From: Pseudomonadota bacterium
GTDB taxonomy: Bacteria; Desulfobacterota; Desulfobulbia; Desulfobulbales; Desulfocapsaceae
Reading direction: 5' to 3'
DNA: 61,807 nucleotides
Assembly (NCBI GenBank): GCA_023412495.1
Contig: JAEYNP010000106.1
Coordinates: 1-61,807 of the forward strand
A program made the translations under genes and the position numbers. Under the pieces are notes generated by a model, which was given only the letters and a program-made list of their open reading frames with translations, searched no databases and had not been told where the DNA came from. Shown piece after piece: positions 1 through 8,214 of this stretch (the first letter of the stretch is position 1; the number at the start of each line of letters is the position of its first letter).

Positions 1-12
1 CCCCGCCACCCC

Positions 13-1797
13 GTGCCGCGGCCCGCATTTCCGGGGGCACGCTTGCGGCCTGCGGCAGGGCTGATCCTCCGGCGCACCGTCCTCGAAGGGATATTTTTCC
101 TTTTCCTGGCTCTTGCCTCCACCTGGCCGCTGGCCCGCCACGCCCACGACCATCTCCCCCTCGGCACGGAAGAAGCCCCCACCGTACCGCTCTTCAACGT
201 CTGGACTGTCTGGTGGAACGCCGACCGGGCGGCTGAAGGTTTCAGAGGATATTGGCAGGCGCCGATCTTCCATCCGGCGGGAAATGCCTTCGCCTTTTCC
301 GAGCCGATGCCGCTCTCGGTGTCGGCGGCGCCCATTATCCTGCTCGGCGGCAACAGGATTCTCGCCTATAATTGTCTCCTCCTTTTCTCCCTTTGGCTGA
401 ACGGCTGGGTGGCCTGCCGGCTGCTGCGCCGACTGCCAATGCACCCGGCGTTGCCGTGGCTGGGCGGGGCCATGACGACGCTGCTGCCGCTGGTCCATGC
501 CTGGCTGGGCGTCCTGCAACTGGTACCGGTCTTCGGCATACTTCTGGCTATTTCGGCGCTCTATCGCTTTGCCCGGCGCCCGGCTGCGGGACGCGGCGTC
601 ATGCTTGGCGGGGCATTGGCTCTCACCTACCTCCTGTGCTCCTATTACGGCCTGTTCCTGACCGTGACGCTTGCGGCCTCGGGGGCCTTTCTGCTCGGCA
701 GGCGCCTGCTGCGATGGAGGACTTGGACTGCCCTGCTGCCGGGGGCGCTGGTCTGTCTGCTCCTCTGCCTTCCAGTTATCGTCGCCCAACAGCGATCGCT
801 CGCCGCTGCGGGTATGCACTACGACCTCGCCTACCTGTCTCTTCTGTCGGCAAAACCGGCCGACTATCTGGCTGCTCCCTGGCAACAGATGTTCCAGCCG
901 GGAGGATCGCCTGCCGCTGGCCAGGTCGGCGCATTCAAACTCTGTCCCGGCTTTTTAAAAATCGGCCTGGCCTTATTCGGCGCAGCCTTCGGGCTGCTGA
1001 GACCCGGCAGGCGTCGCTGGACGCTGTTCTGCCTGGCCATGGCTTTGTCCTCCTTTCTCCTGTCCATGGGGCCGCTGCTCCAGGTGGGAGAAGCAAGACC
1101 GTATCTTCTTCTTGCCGAATTTTTCCCCGGCGTCGCCCAAATCCGCAACGTTTTCCGCTTCGCCATCGTCACCCAGCTCATGACCGTGCTGCTGGCGGTC
1201 AGCGGACTGCAGGCCGGCATGGCGATCACCCGGCGGTGTACGGTTGGCGGCAAAATTTGGAAGGCTATTCGGGCCGCGATTGTCGCCACCGGGATTCTCG
1301 CGGCAACGGAAATCCTGCCGCCCGCGCAACCCCTTCATGCCCCACCCGATTTTTCAACCAGCCATTCCTGGCTCGCCTGGCTCAAGAAGGAGACAAACGA
1401 ACGGGCCATTATCGCCTGCATCCCCTTCCCGCTCAAACCGGACGTGGCCTCCTATCGCCAGGAAGCGGAATGGATGAACTGGCAGACCTTTCATGGGAGA
1501 AGGATGGTCAACGGGTATTCCGGCTACTTCCCCGAGCATTTCCGGCAGCTCAAATGGCCGATGGCGCAATTCCCGGCCAAGGCGACAATCTCCGCGCTTA
1601 TGGAAATGGGTGTTGAATACTGTGTGGTCAAAAGCGACTCGCCACAGGGGCGGTTCATCCGCGCCACCTATCACGACCGTCTCGAGGCCGTTTTTCGGAA
1701 CGGTCCGGCGCACATCGATATCTACCGCCTGAGAGCCGAGAGTGAGACAGGGGACACCCCGGGCAGGTCACTGCGGCATAAGGTTGTTGAAGAATAA
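13..1797 (+). CDS. polytopic membrane protein, GT-C glycosyltransferase-like
   Basis: A 594-residue protein with many hydrophobic segments across residues 20-430 and a soluble C-terminal domain of about 150 residues. The layout (membrane core plus C-terminal periplasmic-type domain) and the acidic, Trp-rich loop after the first membrane segment resemble GT-C/YfhO-type membrane glycosyltransferase-like proteins. I cannot name a donor or acceptor. The frame is open back to base 1 and the only start inside the window is a GTG at 13, so the true start may lie upstream. A family 2 glycosyltransferase follows 118 bases downstream, which supports a role in glycan or lipid-linked sugar metabolism. 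Exact function unknown. Confidence 0.7.
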   Translation: MPRPAFPGARLRPAAGLILRRTVLEGIFFLFLALASTWPLARHAHDHLPLGTEEAPTVPLFNVWTVWWNADRAAEGFRGYWQAPIFHPAGNAFAFSEPMPLSVSAAPIILLGGNRILAYNCLLLFSLWLNGWVACRLLRRLPMHPALPWLGGAMTTLLPLVHAWLGVLQLVPVFGILLAISALYRFARRPAAGRGVMLGGALALTYLLCSYYGLFLTVTLAASGAFLLGRRLLRWRTWTALLPGALVCLLLCLPVIVAQQRSLAAAGMHYDLAYLSLLSAKPADYLAAPWQQMFQPGGSPAAGQVGAFKLCPGFLKIGLALFGAAFGLLRPGRRRWTLFCLAMALSSFLLSMGPLLQVGEARPYLLLAEFFPGVAQIRNVFRFAIVTQLMTVLLAVSGLQAGMAITRRCTVGGKIWKAIRAAIVATGILAATEILPPAQPLHAPPDFSTSHSWLAWLKKETNERAIIACIPFPLKPDVASYRQEAEWMNWQTFHGRRMVNGYSGYFPEHFRQLKWPMAQFPAKATISALMEMGVEYCVVKSDSPQGRFIRATYHDRLEAVFRNGPAHIDIYRLRAESETGDTPGRSLRHKVVEE

Positions 1798-1915
1798 TCT
1801 ACAGCATCATCTCTATGCCAAAGAGTTGCCTAATCTTGCATATGTTGCAATATCTTCATTGACTTCAAAGCAAGCAGCCATTTTGTCCATTTCCCTACAA
1901 GGAGCCGGGTCGATT

Positions 1916-2620
1916 ATGCAACTATCGGTCATAATACCTGTTTTCAACGAGAGAAATACTATTGAAGCCATACTCAATAACGTAATGCTCTGTCCGCCCT
2001 TATCGAAGGAGATCATAATAGTTGACGACGCCTCGACAGATGGGACCAGAGAAATTCTGCACAAAATTCAGAATGCCCCGGGTGATGACATAAAAATCAT
2101 CTTCCAGGACAGGAATATGGGCAAAGGGGCGGCACTGCGCCGGGGGTTCTCCGCCGCCAAAGGCGACATAGTTGTCATCCAGGATGCAGACCTGGAATAC
2201 GATCCCCGTGATTACCCGAAACTCCTGGCGCCCATCCTGGAGGGTAAGGCCGATGTGGTTTACGGATCACGCTTTGTCGGCAGCGAACCTCGCCGGGTAC
2301 TTCTTTTTTGGCATTGCATCGGCAACAAGGCATTGACCTTCATCTCCAATATGTTCACCAACCTGAACCTTACCGATATGGAATGCTGCTACAAGGTTTT
2401 CAGGAAAGAAGTCCTGTCGGGCATTGTCATCAATGAGAACCGCTTCGGTTTCGAACCGGAAATCACCGCGAAGATAGCTCTGCGGAAATGCCGCATCTAT
2501 GAGGTGGGGATATCCTATTCAGGGCGAACCTACGCCGAAGGCAAGAAAATAAACTGGAAGGACGGCATTTGGGCAGTGTGGTGCATTCTGAAGTACAATC
2601 TCTTCGATAGACATGCATGA
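1916..2620 (+). CDS. family 2 glycosyltransferase (DPM1-like)
   Basis: A 234-residue cytoplasmic GT-A glycosyltransferase of the dolichyl-phosphate-mannose-synthase-like type. The N-terminus reads MQLSVIIPVFNE, followed by the nucleotide-sugar motif VDDASTDGT (about 35-43), a DADLEYDP block containing the metal-binding DXD-like acidic pair, and GSRF. The family usually moves a sugar from a nucleotide donor to polyprenyl phosphate. The frame is open 58 codons further upstream, overlapping the previous gene, but the conserved family N-terminus begins at the ATG at 1916, which has an AAGGAG at 1899-1904. It carries no C-terminal membrane segments, so it is the soluble form. It probably works with the preceding GT-C-like membrane protein. 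Confidence 0.88.
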   Translation: MQLSVIIPVFNERNTIEAILNNVMLCPPLSKEIIIVDDASTDGTREILHKIQNAPGDDIKIIFQDRNMGKGAALRRGFSAAKGDIVVIQDADLEYDPRDYPKLLAPILEGKADVVYGSRFVGSEPRRVLLFWHCIGNKALTFISNMFTNLNLTDMECCYKVFRKEVLSGIVINENRFGFEPEITAKIALRKCRIYEVGISYSGRTYAEGKKINWKDGIWAVWCILKYNLFDRHA

Positions 2621-2698
2621 ACTGTCTTGAGATACTCTTCCGCCCCTGACGCCAAAGCACCAAAAAACAGATAGGCTTAGAACCTGGCTCTCCTCGGT

Positions 2699-2760
2699 AA
2701 AAAACCTGGCACTCTTTCGGTTTTTGGCCGATTGCCAAATAAAACCGATAAGCTATCCTC
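2699..2760 (+). promoter_or_regulatory. five-block intergenic motif, copy A
   Basis: In the 398-base gap before the acetate permease lie AACCT (2703), TTTCGG (2715), CCGATTGCC (2728), CCGATA (2745) and CTATCCT (2753). A second copy with the same blocks and almost the same spacing lies at 7866-7927. The copy ends 259 bases before the permease start. It could be a binding-site array or a structured RNA leader; the sequence alone does not decide. I see no other gene in 2621-3018, although GC-rich hairpin-forming stretches occur around 2841-2930. Confidence 0.5.
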
Positions 2761-3018
2761 AATTTCGTAGCTCACCGGCCGTCTGAACTCGATTTCTCGA
2801 CCGGGGTGTCATCCACCCACAGACAACTCATTTGCTCCTGCCGGTATGCTCCCGTCTCTCCGGCGCACCAAACCAGGACCCGGCGGGCGGGGCCGAGTCA
2901 GCCACATCCGCTTCCCCCCGGGCAGTTTCGGACCCTGTTGCCCGCCAGACTTCTCCGACGGCACTGGTCCGAACTCTCCCCGTAATGCATCATAACCATT
3001 AGAAAAAGGAGTAGGATG

Positions 3019-3618
3019 ATGTCAAAGGAACACACGTTTGTCTCACCAGGGCCGGCGGGTCTCGGGGCGCTGGCGGTCGCCTGTTTCGGTTTCGGCGCGG
3101 TTTTTTCCGGCAAGGTCGGCCTGGGCGGGCTGCCGCTGCTCGCCGCCTGGCTGGTCGGCGGCGGGATCGTCCAATACACCGTGGCGGTTATGGAACTGAA
3201 GGATCATAACATGACCGGCGGCAATGTCTTTCTCTTCTTCAGCGCCTTCTTCATGTTCGGCGCGGCGTTGTCGGTCATCGCCAAGTATCTCATGCTGTCG
3301 GGGATGATCGGCACGGTGAAGCCGGAGTCGATGGTGGAGGGCTTCTGCTGGATGGCGGGGGCAGCCTTCCTCACCGCGGTCACCCCCTCCTACCTCAAAA
3401 GCCCGACCCCGCTGCTGTTGATAGTCCTGCTCCTGGACGTGGTGCTGTGGCTGATCGTCGGGCTCGACATGGGCCTGCTCGGTGCGGAAATCAAGCCGGT
3501 GATCGGCTATCTCCTCTACGCCTCCGGCTGGATAGCCATCTACCTGGTCGCGGCTATCGTCAACAACAACATTTACGGACGGGTGGTCCTGCCCACCTTC
3601 GGGACCCTGATCAAGTAG
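3019..3618 (+). CDS. acetate uptake transporter (GPR1/FUN34/YaaH family)
   Basis: A 199-residue inner-membrane protein with six predicted membrane helices, the usual size for the AceTr (SatP/YaaH) family. The N-terminus has the family signature region, a Pro/Gly-rich stretch before helix 1 (PGPAGLGALAVACFGFG), and the remainder is hydrophobic throughout. The family moves acetate (and sometimes succinate) with protons. Two adjacent ATGs occur at 3016 and 3019; AGGAG at 3007-3011 is better spaced for 3019 (7 bases). The gene stands alone. The upstream five-block motif is shared with the acyl-CoA synthetase gene at 8215, hinting at common control of acetate/acyl metabolism. Confidence 0.85.
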   Translation: MSKEHTFVSPGPAGLGALAVACFGFGAVFSGKVGLGGLPLLAAWLVGGGIVQYTVAVMELKDHNMTGGNVFLFFSAFFMFGAALSVIAKYLMLSGMIGTVKPESMVEGFCWMAGAAFLTAVTPSYLKSPTPLLLIVLLLDVVLWLIVGLDMGLLGAEIKPVIGYLLYASGWIAIYLVAAIVNNNIYGRVVLPTFGTLIK

Positions 3619-3718
3619 TCCCTGGCGTAACCTCCGGGTGATGGCGGCAGGAAGAGAGCCATCACTCCGGGGAAAGGAAAAAAGCTCGGTGCTTGCTCCG
3701 ATCAGCGCTCCCGTCTTT

Positions 3719-4507
3719 TTAAAACCGCAGCTCCTGGCGAAGTCTGCTGCAGTACCCCTGGAACGCCTCGGACACTGGGTCCCGGGGCCTGGCAAGGCGG
3801 ATCGGCACCTCAGCCTTGATATTTCGACTGTCATGGCCGAAGATCAGCACCCGGTCGGCCAGAGTCACGGCTTCCTGAACATCATGAGTGACGAAGAGAA
3901 TGGTCTGGGCATGCTTTCGCCACAGCGACTGCAGGAGGTCCTGGCTCGCTTCGCGGTTCAGAGCGTCGAGAGCCCCGAATGGTTCGTCCATCAGCAGCAT
4001 CCCGGGTGAGCGGATCAGGACCCTTGCCAGGGCCGCCCGCTGTTTCATGCCCCCCGAAACTTCCCGGGGCAGGTATTCGCCGTATCCGTCGAGTCCTACC
4101 AGCCCGAGGAACCGGTCGACCTCGGCCGCATGTTCCCTTTTCGAGACGTTTTTCGCTTTCAGGCCGAAGGCGATATTTTCCCTGAGGGTCAGCCAGGGGA
4201 AGAGGGTATCCTCCTGAAAGACTACTCCCCGGTCGGGACCGGGGCCGGTGATCGGCTTCCCCTTGAGCAGACAGCTGCCGGCGGTAGGCGGAAGAAAGCC
4301 AGCCAGGATATTGAGAAGGGTCGATTTGCCGCAGCCGCTCCTGCCGAGCAGGCAGACGAATTCGCCTTCGGCCATCGTGAACGAAATATCGCGGAGGACG
4401 AACCGGCCCTCGCCCTCGACGGGGAACGCGTGGCTGACCTCAAAGACCTCGAGGTATTCGCACGCCGGGCGAAGCCGCTCCGAAGATGGCGGGATGTTCG
4501 AGATCAT
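3719..4507 (-). CDS. NitT/TauT-type ABC transporter ATP-binding protein
   Basis: A 262-residue ABC ATPase of the SsuB/TauB type. Visible motifs: Walker A GRSGCGKST (about 55-63), Q-loop in VVFQEDTLFPW, signature VSGGMKQR, Walker B LLMDEPF and the switch His in VTHD. It energises import by the adjacent permease and the binding protein at 5628-6596. Its start codon overlaps the permease stop by one base (TAATG), so translation is coupled. The 100 bases between its end and the acetate permease gene hold nothing else recognisable. The substrate is unknown; the family covers sulfonates, nitrate, pyrimidine precursors and similar small molecules. Confidence 0.93.
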   Translation of the reverse strand: MISNIPPSSERLRPACEYLEVFEVSHAFPVEGEGRFVLRDISFTMAEGEFVCLLGRSGCGKSTLLNILAGFLPPTAGSCLLKGKPITGPGPDRGVVFQEDTLFPWLTLRENIAFGLKAKNVSKREHAAEVDRFLGLVGLDGYGEYLPREVSGGMKQRAALARVLIRSPGMLLMDEPFGALDALNREASQDLLQSLWRKHAQTILFVTHDVQEAVTLADRVLIFGHDSRNIKAEVPIRLARPRDPVSEAFQGYCSRLRQELRF

Positions 4508-5295
4508 TACGGTTGTCTGGCGGCGCTTTTGAAGGAGAGTCGCATGGCGGCGAACAGCAGCCGGTCACATATCCTGCCGATGACGGCGATGATGAGGATG
4601 CCGACGATGATGATATCGATCTGGCCGAGCATCCTGGCATCCATGATAACCGCCCCGAGACCGTCGGGGACGCCGGTGAGCTCGCCGAGGACGAGATAGG
4701 CCCAGGAGATCCCCAGGCCCAGCCGCAGACCGGCGATGATGTTCGGCATGGCCATGGGAACCAGGATGGCGAAAACCGCGCGCAGCCGGGAAACGCCCAG
4801 CATGGCGCCGGCCTGCAGGTAGATTTTCGGCACCAGACGGGCCCCGGTCAAGGTATTGAGATAGATGGGGAAAAATGCCGCGATCGCCACCAGGAAGACC
4901 GTGGTCTTGATGCCGATGCCGAACCAGATCATCGCCGGCGGCAGCCAGCAGATGCCGGGAACCGCCCTGAGACCGTTGATGGTCGTCGATACCAGGCGAT
5001 TCACTGTGTCGACCCGGCCGGAAAGCAATCCCAGGGGGACGCCCAGGACGGCGGCGAGCCCGAAGCCCAGCGCCACCCTGACGATGGAGGCGGTGAAGTC
5101 GCCGTAGAACCTGCCGGCATAGGGCCCCTCCCCCGGATCGCCGAAAATATAGCTGGCGGCGGTCTGCAGGATCGTCCAGGGGTGGGGCATGAGATACTCC
5201 GGCACAAGGCCCGCCTCACACACCAGGTACCAGGTTGCAAGCACGGCCGCGGGTATGAGCATTGCCAGCAGCGTATCCCTTCCTGTCTTCGCCAT
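4507..5295 (-). CDS. NitT/TauT-type ABC transporter permease
   Basis: A 262-residue membrane protein of the SsuC/TauC (BPD_transp_1) family with about six membrane helices. The EAA-type coupling loop is visible as GLRLGLGISWAYLVLGE in the C-terminal third. The start ATG at 5295 has a purine-rich GAGAGGGGG ahead of it. It forms the membrane channel for the ATPase at 3719-4507. The gap between it and the upstream binding-protein gene (5296-5627) is unusually long for such an operon and holds the MITE-like element at 5408-5609, which may weaken transcription from the upstream promoter. Confidence 0.93.
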   Translation of the reverse strand: MAKTGRDTLLAMLIPAAVLATWYLVCEAGLVPEYLMPHPWTILQTAASYIFGDPGEGPYAGRFYGDFTASIVRVALGFGLAAVLGVPLGLLSGRVDTVNRLVSTTINGLRAVPGICWLPPAMIWFGIGIKTTVFLVAIAAFFPIYLNTLTGARLVPKIYLQAGAMLGVSRLRAVFAILVPMAMPNIIAGLRLGLGISWAYLVLGELTGVPDGLGAVIMDARMLGQIDIIIVGILIIAVIGRICDRLLFAAMRLSFKSAARQP

Positions 5296-5407
5296 CGCCC
5301 CCTCTCGATTTCTTTCCTGAGCTTTTCCGACCAGGACAATCCTCCGGACTTTTCATCAGAAGCAACCTTCCTTCTCTCACCCTCCGCCGAAACAATGTGC
5401 CGTCGAG

Positions 5408-5609
5408 TGCGCTCCAATGTCATTAACTTAGCCGGTTCGGAGTTACTATAAGGGTGGATTCCATGAACCTGGTGCGTGAAACGCAACCTACCCTTCTACA
5501 CCCTTCAGTTCGAAAGCGGGCCTGAAATCGAGAGGTAACGTTCGATTCCGATTCCGATACCGATCCCGATTTATGTGGTATTTCCAGGTTAATTGCATTG
5601 GAGCGCACC
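5408..5609. mobile_element. MITE-like non-coding insert with inverted ends
   Basis: GTGCGCTCCAATG at 5408-5420 recurs inverted as CATTGGAGCGCAC at 5597-5609. The similarity continues inward (ATTAAC...) to give imperfect terminal repeats of about 25 bases. Inside are an imperfect hairpin around 5451-5497 (AAGGGT...ACCCTT arms) and a short CGAT-type repeat. There is no coding potential. It sits in the 332-base gap inside an ABC-transporter operon. I see no clear target-site duplication. A non-autonomous transposon relic is the likeliest reading; a processed RNA element is an alternative. Confidence 0.5.
5543..5570. repeat. tandem CGATNC hexamer repeat
   Basis: Five consecutive CGAT units, each separated by two variable bases, inside the MITE-like insert. 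A similar array occurs at 32123-32154. Confidence 0.6.
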
Positions 5610-5627
5610 CTGGACTGATAAATTGGA

Positions 5628-6596
5628 CTAATCCTTTTTCCCCAGCGAGACATTGCGGACAAACCGCAGGTCGAAGAGGCTGTCGTAGTCCGGCTGGCGG
5701 TCGATGACACCCAGGGCCTGCATGCGCTCGCCCAGGGCTTTGGCCCTGCGGACGTAGGCATCGTCCATGCTCCAGGCGAGTTCCATGTTGTCGGCGGCCC
5801 GGTCGAGAACCCGCCGGGGGGTGCCGAAGGTCTCGGCCCGCTGCAGCCAGGCCTGCCGATCCCCATTCAGGTACTCAGTGGTCCGGGCATGGGCTTGGAC
5901 CAGTTTCTGCACATTTGCCGGCTGCTTTTCGATCATCTTCCGGGTCACCAGCATTCCCGCATTGATCGTCCCCACCGACTCCCCGAAATAGGGATAGGAG
6001 AGAATCCTGCCGTAGCCCTGATCGACGGCCAGGGAAGGGAAAGGTTCCCCGGAGAGAAAGGCGTCGATATCGCCCTTGGCGAGCGCGGTGCCCATGTCAA
6101 AGAAATCGATCCGCACCAGGGTGACATCTGCGGCGGGCGACAGGCCGTCGCGCTGCAGCGCTTCTCGCAGTAATATTTCATGCATGGTTCCGGGAACATA
6201 GCCTATCTTTCGGCCCTTGAGGTCGGCGACTGCCTGGACCGGGCCGTCCTTTCGCACCACCAGCGCCGAACATCTGTTGCAGAGCGCGGCGACCACCACC
6301 ACCGGCTGGCCCATGACCGCCGACTGGATGGCGTGCGCCAGAGTGGTTCCGGTCATGTCGAGGCTGCCGGCGAGGAGGGCTGTTTTCTGGTCGGCCGGGT
6401 TGGTAAAGGGGAAGACCTTGACCGCATCAGCCGCGAGAAACTCCTGATAAAAGAAGGGTTGGATTGTCTGAGCCGTTTTCCAGGTCCCGACCTTCAATTC
6501 CCCGGCCAGGGCATACCCGGGCTGCAGGGGGAAAACGGCCAGGCCTATCAGACGGAAAGCAAGAACCACGACTGCAATTTTTTTCAACTTTTTCAT
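5628..6596 (-). CDS. ABC transporter substrate-binding protein (NMT1/TauA-like)
   Basis: A 322-residue exported protein. It has a basic start (MKKLKK), a hydrophobic core and a likely signal peptidase I site near ALA (about residue 31), then a periplasmic binding-protein fold of the NMT1/TauA type (DLKGRKIGYVPGT block near 127-139; two-lobe length). It would capture the ligand for the permease and ATPase encoded downstream. The gene lies 36 bases after the radical SAM gene, and a short inverted repeat (TTGGCC...GGCCAA, about 6610-6632) lies between them. AGGAG precedes the ATG at close spacing. The ligand cannot be read from sequence, but the linked BioB-like enzyme suggests a cofactor or thioether/sulfur compound. 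Confidence 0.9.
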   Translation of the reverse strand: MKKLKKIAVVVLAFRLIGLAVFPLQPGYALAGELKVGTWKTAQTIQPFFYQEFLAADAVKVFPFTNPADQKTALLAGSLDMTGTTLAHAIQSAVMGQPVVVVAALCNRCSALVVRKDGPVQAVADLKGRKIGYVPGTMHEILLREALQRDGLSPAADVTLVRIDFFDMGTALAKGDIDAFLSGEPFPSLAVDQGYGRILSYPYFGESVGTINAGMLVTRKMIEKQPANVQKLVQAHARTTEYLNGDRQAWLQRAETFGTPRRVLDRAADNMELAWSMDDAYVRRAKALGERMQALGVIDRQPDYDSLFDLRFVRNVSLGKKD

Positions 6597-6632
6597 GGTC
6601 TCCTCAGCGTTGGCCGCCCAAAACGGGCCAAA

Positions 6633-7631
6633 TTAGAAACAGTTGGAAGGCAGCTCCGGATTCCACTCCATTTCCCTGAAAATTTCGGAACATCTGTCGA
6701 CCGATCGCCCCCGGCCTTCGCCGGTGTCGGCCCTGCCGTCCCGCGGGCTCGACCCCACCTCCGGAAACAGCAGGTTGGCTCCGGCAATGAGGGAGATACT
6801 GTTCGGTTCGTGGACGCAGTGCGCCTTGACCGTGTCCCCCATGACCAACCGGCTGACCGCGACCATCTGGGCCATCCGCCGCTCGCTGATCATCCCGTAC
6901 GATGCCATCGGCGAGCCTGGAAAGTTAATCCGCCGCATGATCCCGCTGTAGGTCGCCTTTTCCCGGCGGGCGAGCAGCATCAGCTCGACGATCTCCTCCG
7001 CCGTATGCTCGGGGCCGACCGGTTCGACACAATTCATCCACCGCAAACCCACGTCGTGCAGGACCCTTATGGTGGCGATCCGGCGGGCGGGATCGAAGGG
7101 GGTGACCTTGCCCTCGCCGAGCCGCACCGCGTGGTAAAAACCTACAAACCCGGCATCGAGGAGCTGCTCGCCCTCGGCATGGTTGATGTCGCGCGCGTTG
7201 GCGACGAGGGGGACCCGCACCTCCTTGTTCAGCCTGCGGCCGATTTCAAGCAGTGCGGCGAAGGGGAATGTGCCGGTGCTCATCAGGTTGAGGGCGTCCG
7301 CCCCTTCCGCCTCCCCCTGCTTCGCCCAGGCGAGGATGCGGTCCATGGAGAAATCGATCTTTTCGGTGAACACCCCGGCGCTCCTGGTAAGCGAGCAGAA
7401 CGCGCAATCCATGGGGCAAGGTTCGACATTCAGGCCGATGTGCAGGTGCTTTTCACCCTTGTTGCCGAACAGGGTTCGGGACAGATGGTCGGCGCACTCC
7501 ATCAACGCATAGTTTTCCCTGCTCCCAGGAGCAAGGTTCATCAGCAGCACGGCTTCATCGGCGGTCAACGGCGCGCCGTCCCGCCCCTTGCGCAGGATTT
7601 CCTCAACAACCAAAGATATTCCCCAACCCAT
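6633..7631 (-). CDS. BioB-like radical SAM enzyme
   Basis: A 332-residue radical SAM protein. The [4Fe-4S]/SAM motif is CX3CX2C (CPMDCAFC, Cys72, Cys76 and Cys79), and the rest follows a BioB/HydE-like TIM barrel. BioB-family members catalyse sulfur insertion or related radical chemistry. The second-cluster residues of true biotin synthase are not obvious and there is no biotin gene nearby, so I do not call it bioB. The ATG at 7631 is preferred to one six codons upstream because GGAAGAG sits 5 bases before it. It is first in a minus-strand operon with an NMT1-type ABC transporter, so its substrate is plausibly what the transporter imports. C-terminal residues 290-320 are Arg/Gly-rich and atypical. 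Confidence 0.82.
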   Translation of the reverse strand: MGWGISLVVEEILRKGRDGAPLTADEAVLLMNLAPGSRENYALMECADHLSRTLFGNKGEKHLHIGLNVEPCPMDCAFCSLTRSAGVFTEKIDFSMDRILAWAKQGEAEGADALNLMSTGTFPFAALLEIGRRLNKEVRVPLVANARDINHAEGEQLLDAGFVGFYHAVRLGEGKVTPFDPARRIATIRVLHDVGLRWMNCVEPVGPEHTAEEIVELMLLARREKATYSGIMRRINFPGSPMASYGMISERRMAQMVAVSRLVMGDTVKAHCVHEPNSISLIAGANLLFPEVGSSPRDGRADTGEGRGRSVDRCSEIFREMEWNPELPSNCF

Positions 7632-7865
7632 CGATGCTCTTCCTTTCATTTATGGCAATGTTCACGAAAAAGAAACTACCAGACACCAGATGATGGGGCA
7701 AGTAGTTGCTTTCAAAGGTTTTGAACTGGCGCTCCCCTGGAGTCGCCGATGGCCCCATGCTACCTTTTCATGCGGCGATATGCAATTCTTTTCCCGGTCG
7801 GTCCACCGCACCGTCATGGGCCTCCGATACGTTCGGTTAGGTTTATGACCTATTTCATCCAGGGG

Positions 7866-7927
7866 AAAAACCTAAGAAAATTTCGGCTGCCGACCGATTG
7901 CCCAGCCTCCACCGATACCCTATCCTA
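7866..7927 (+). promoter_or_regulatory. five-block intergenic motif, copy B
   Basis: The blocks are AACCT (7869), TTTCGG (7881), CCGATTGCC (7894), CCGATA (7912) and CTATCCT (7920), spaced as in copy A except for one extra base before the CCGATA block. It lies in the 583-base gap between the divergent radical SAM and acyl-CoA synthetase genes, ending 288 bases before the latter. The leader after both copies also contains a TGCTCCCG...TCTCTC stretch able to form a GC hairpin. The rest of 7632-8214 shows no convincing gene. Confidence 0.5.
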
Positions 7928-8214
7928 GGATGGGCTGTCTGCAGGCTGACCATTTACAGTGTCGCCCTTCTTTCCGCCGTCACCACGTCGTCCTATTTCA
8001 CTGCTCCCGGGTCTCTCGCGCCCGGACGTGATGCTCCGGTTGATTGTCAGTACCGACAAGAGTAAACTGAAGCGCCGTTATGAGGGACGAAGAAATCGGT
8101 CGAGGATCCTCGCTCTCGATCGATTCTTATGTTCAAGAGCCGCGGTTTGTCCGTTCATCCCGATGCCCGGGATGATGCCGTTTTCACGAAACCCCCACAT
8201 TATGGAGAATGGCC

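Noticed and set aside
6180..7724. 514-codon plus-strand open frame over the binding-protein and radical SAM genes
   Set aside because: Covers parts of two minus-strand genes and their gap; no recognisable domain.
7632..8214. Possible riboswitch in front of the radical SAM or acyl-CoA synthetase gene
   Set aside because: I looked for TPP, cobalamin, SAM and cyclic-di-GMP conserved cores and found none; only the five-block motif is reported.
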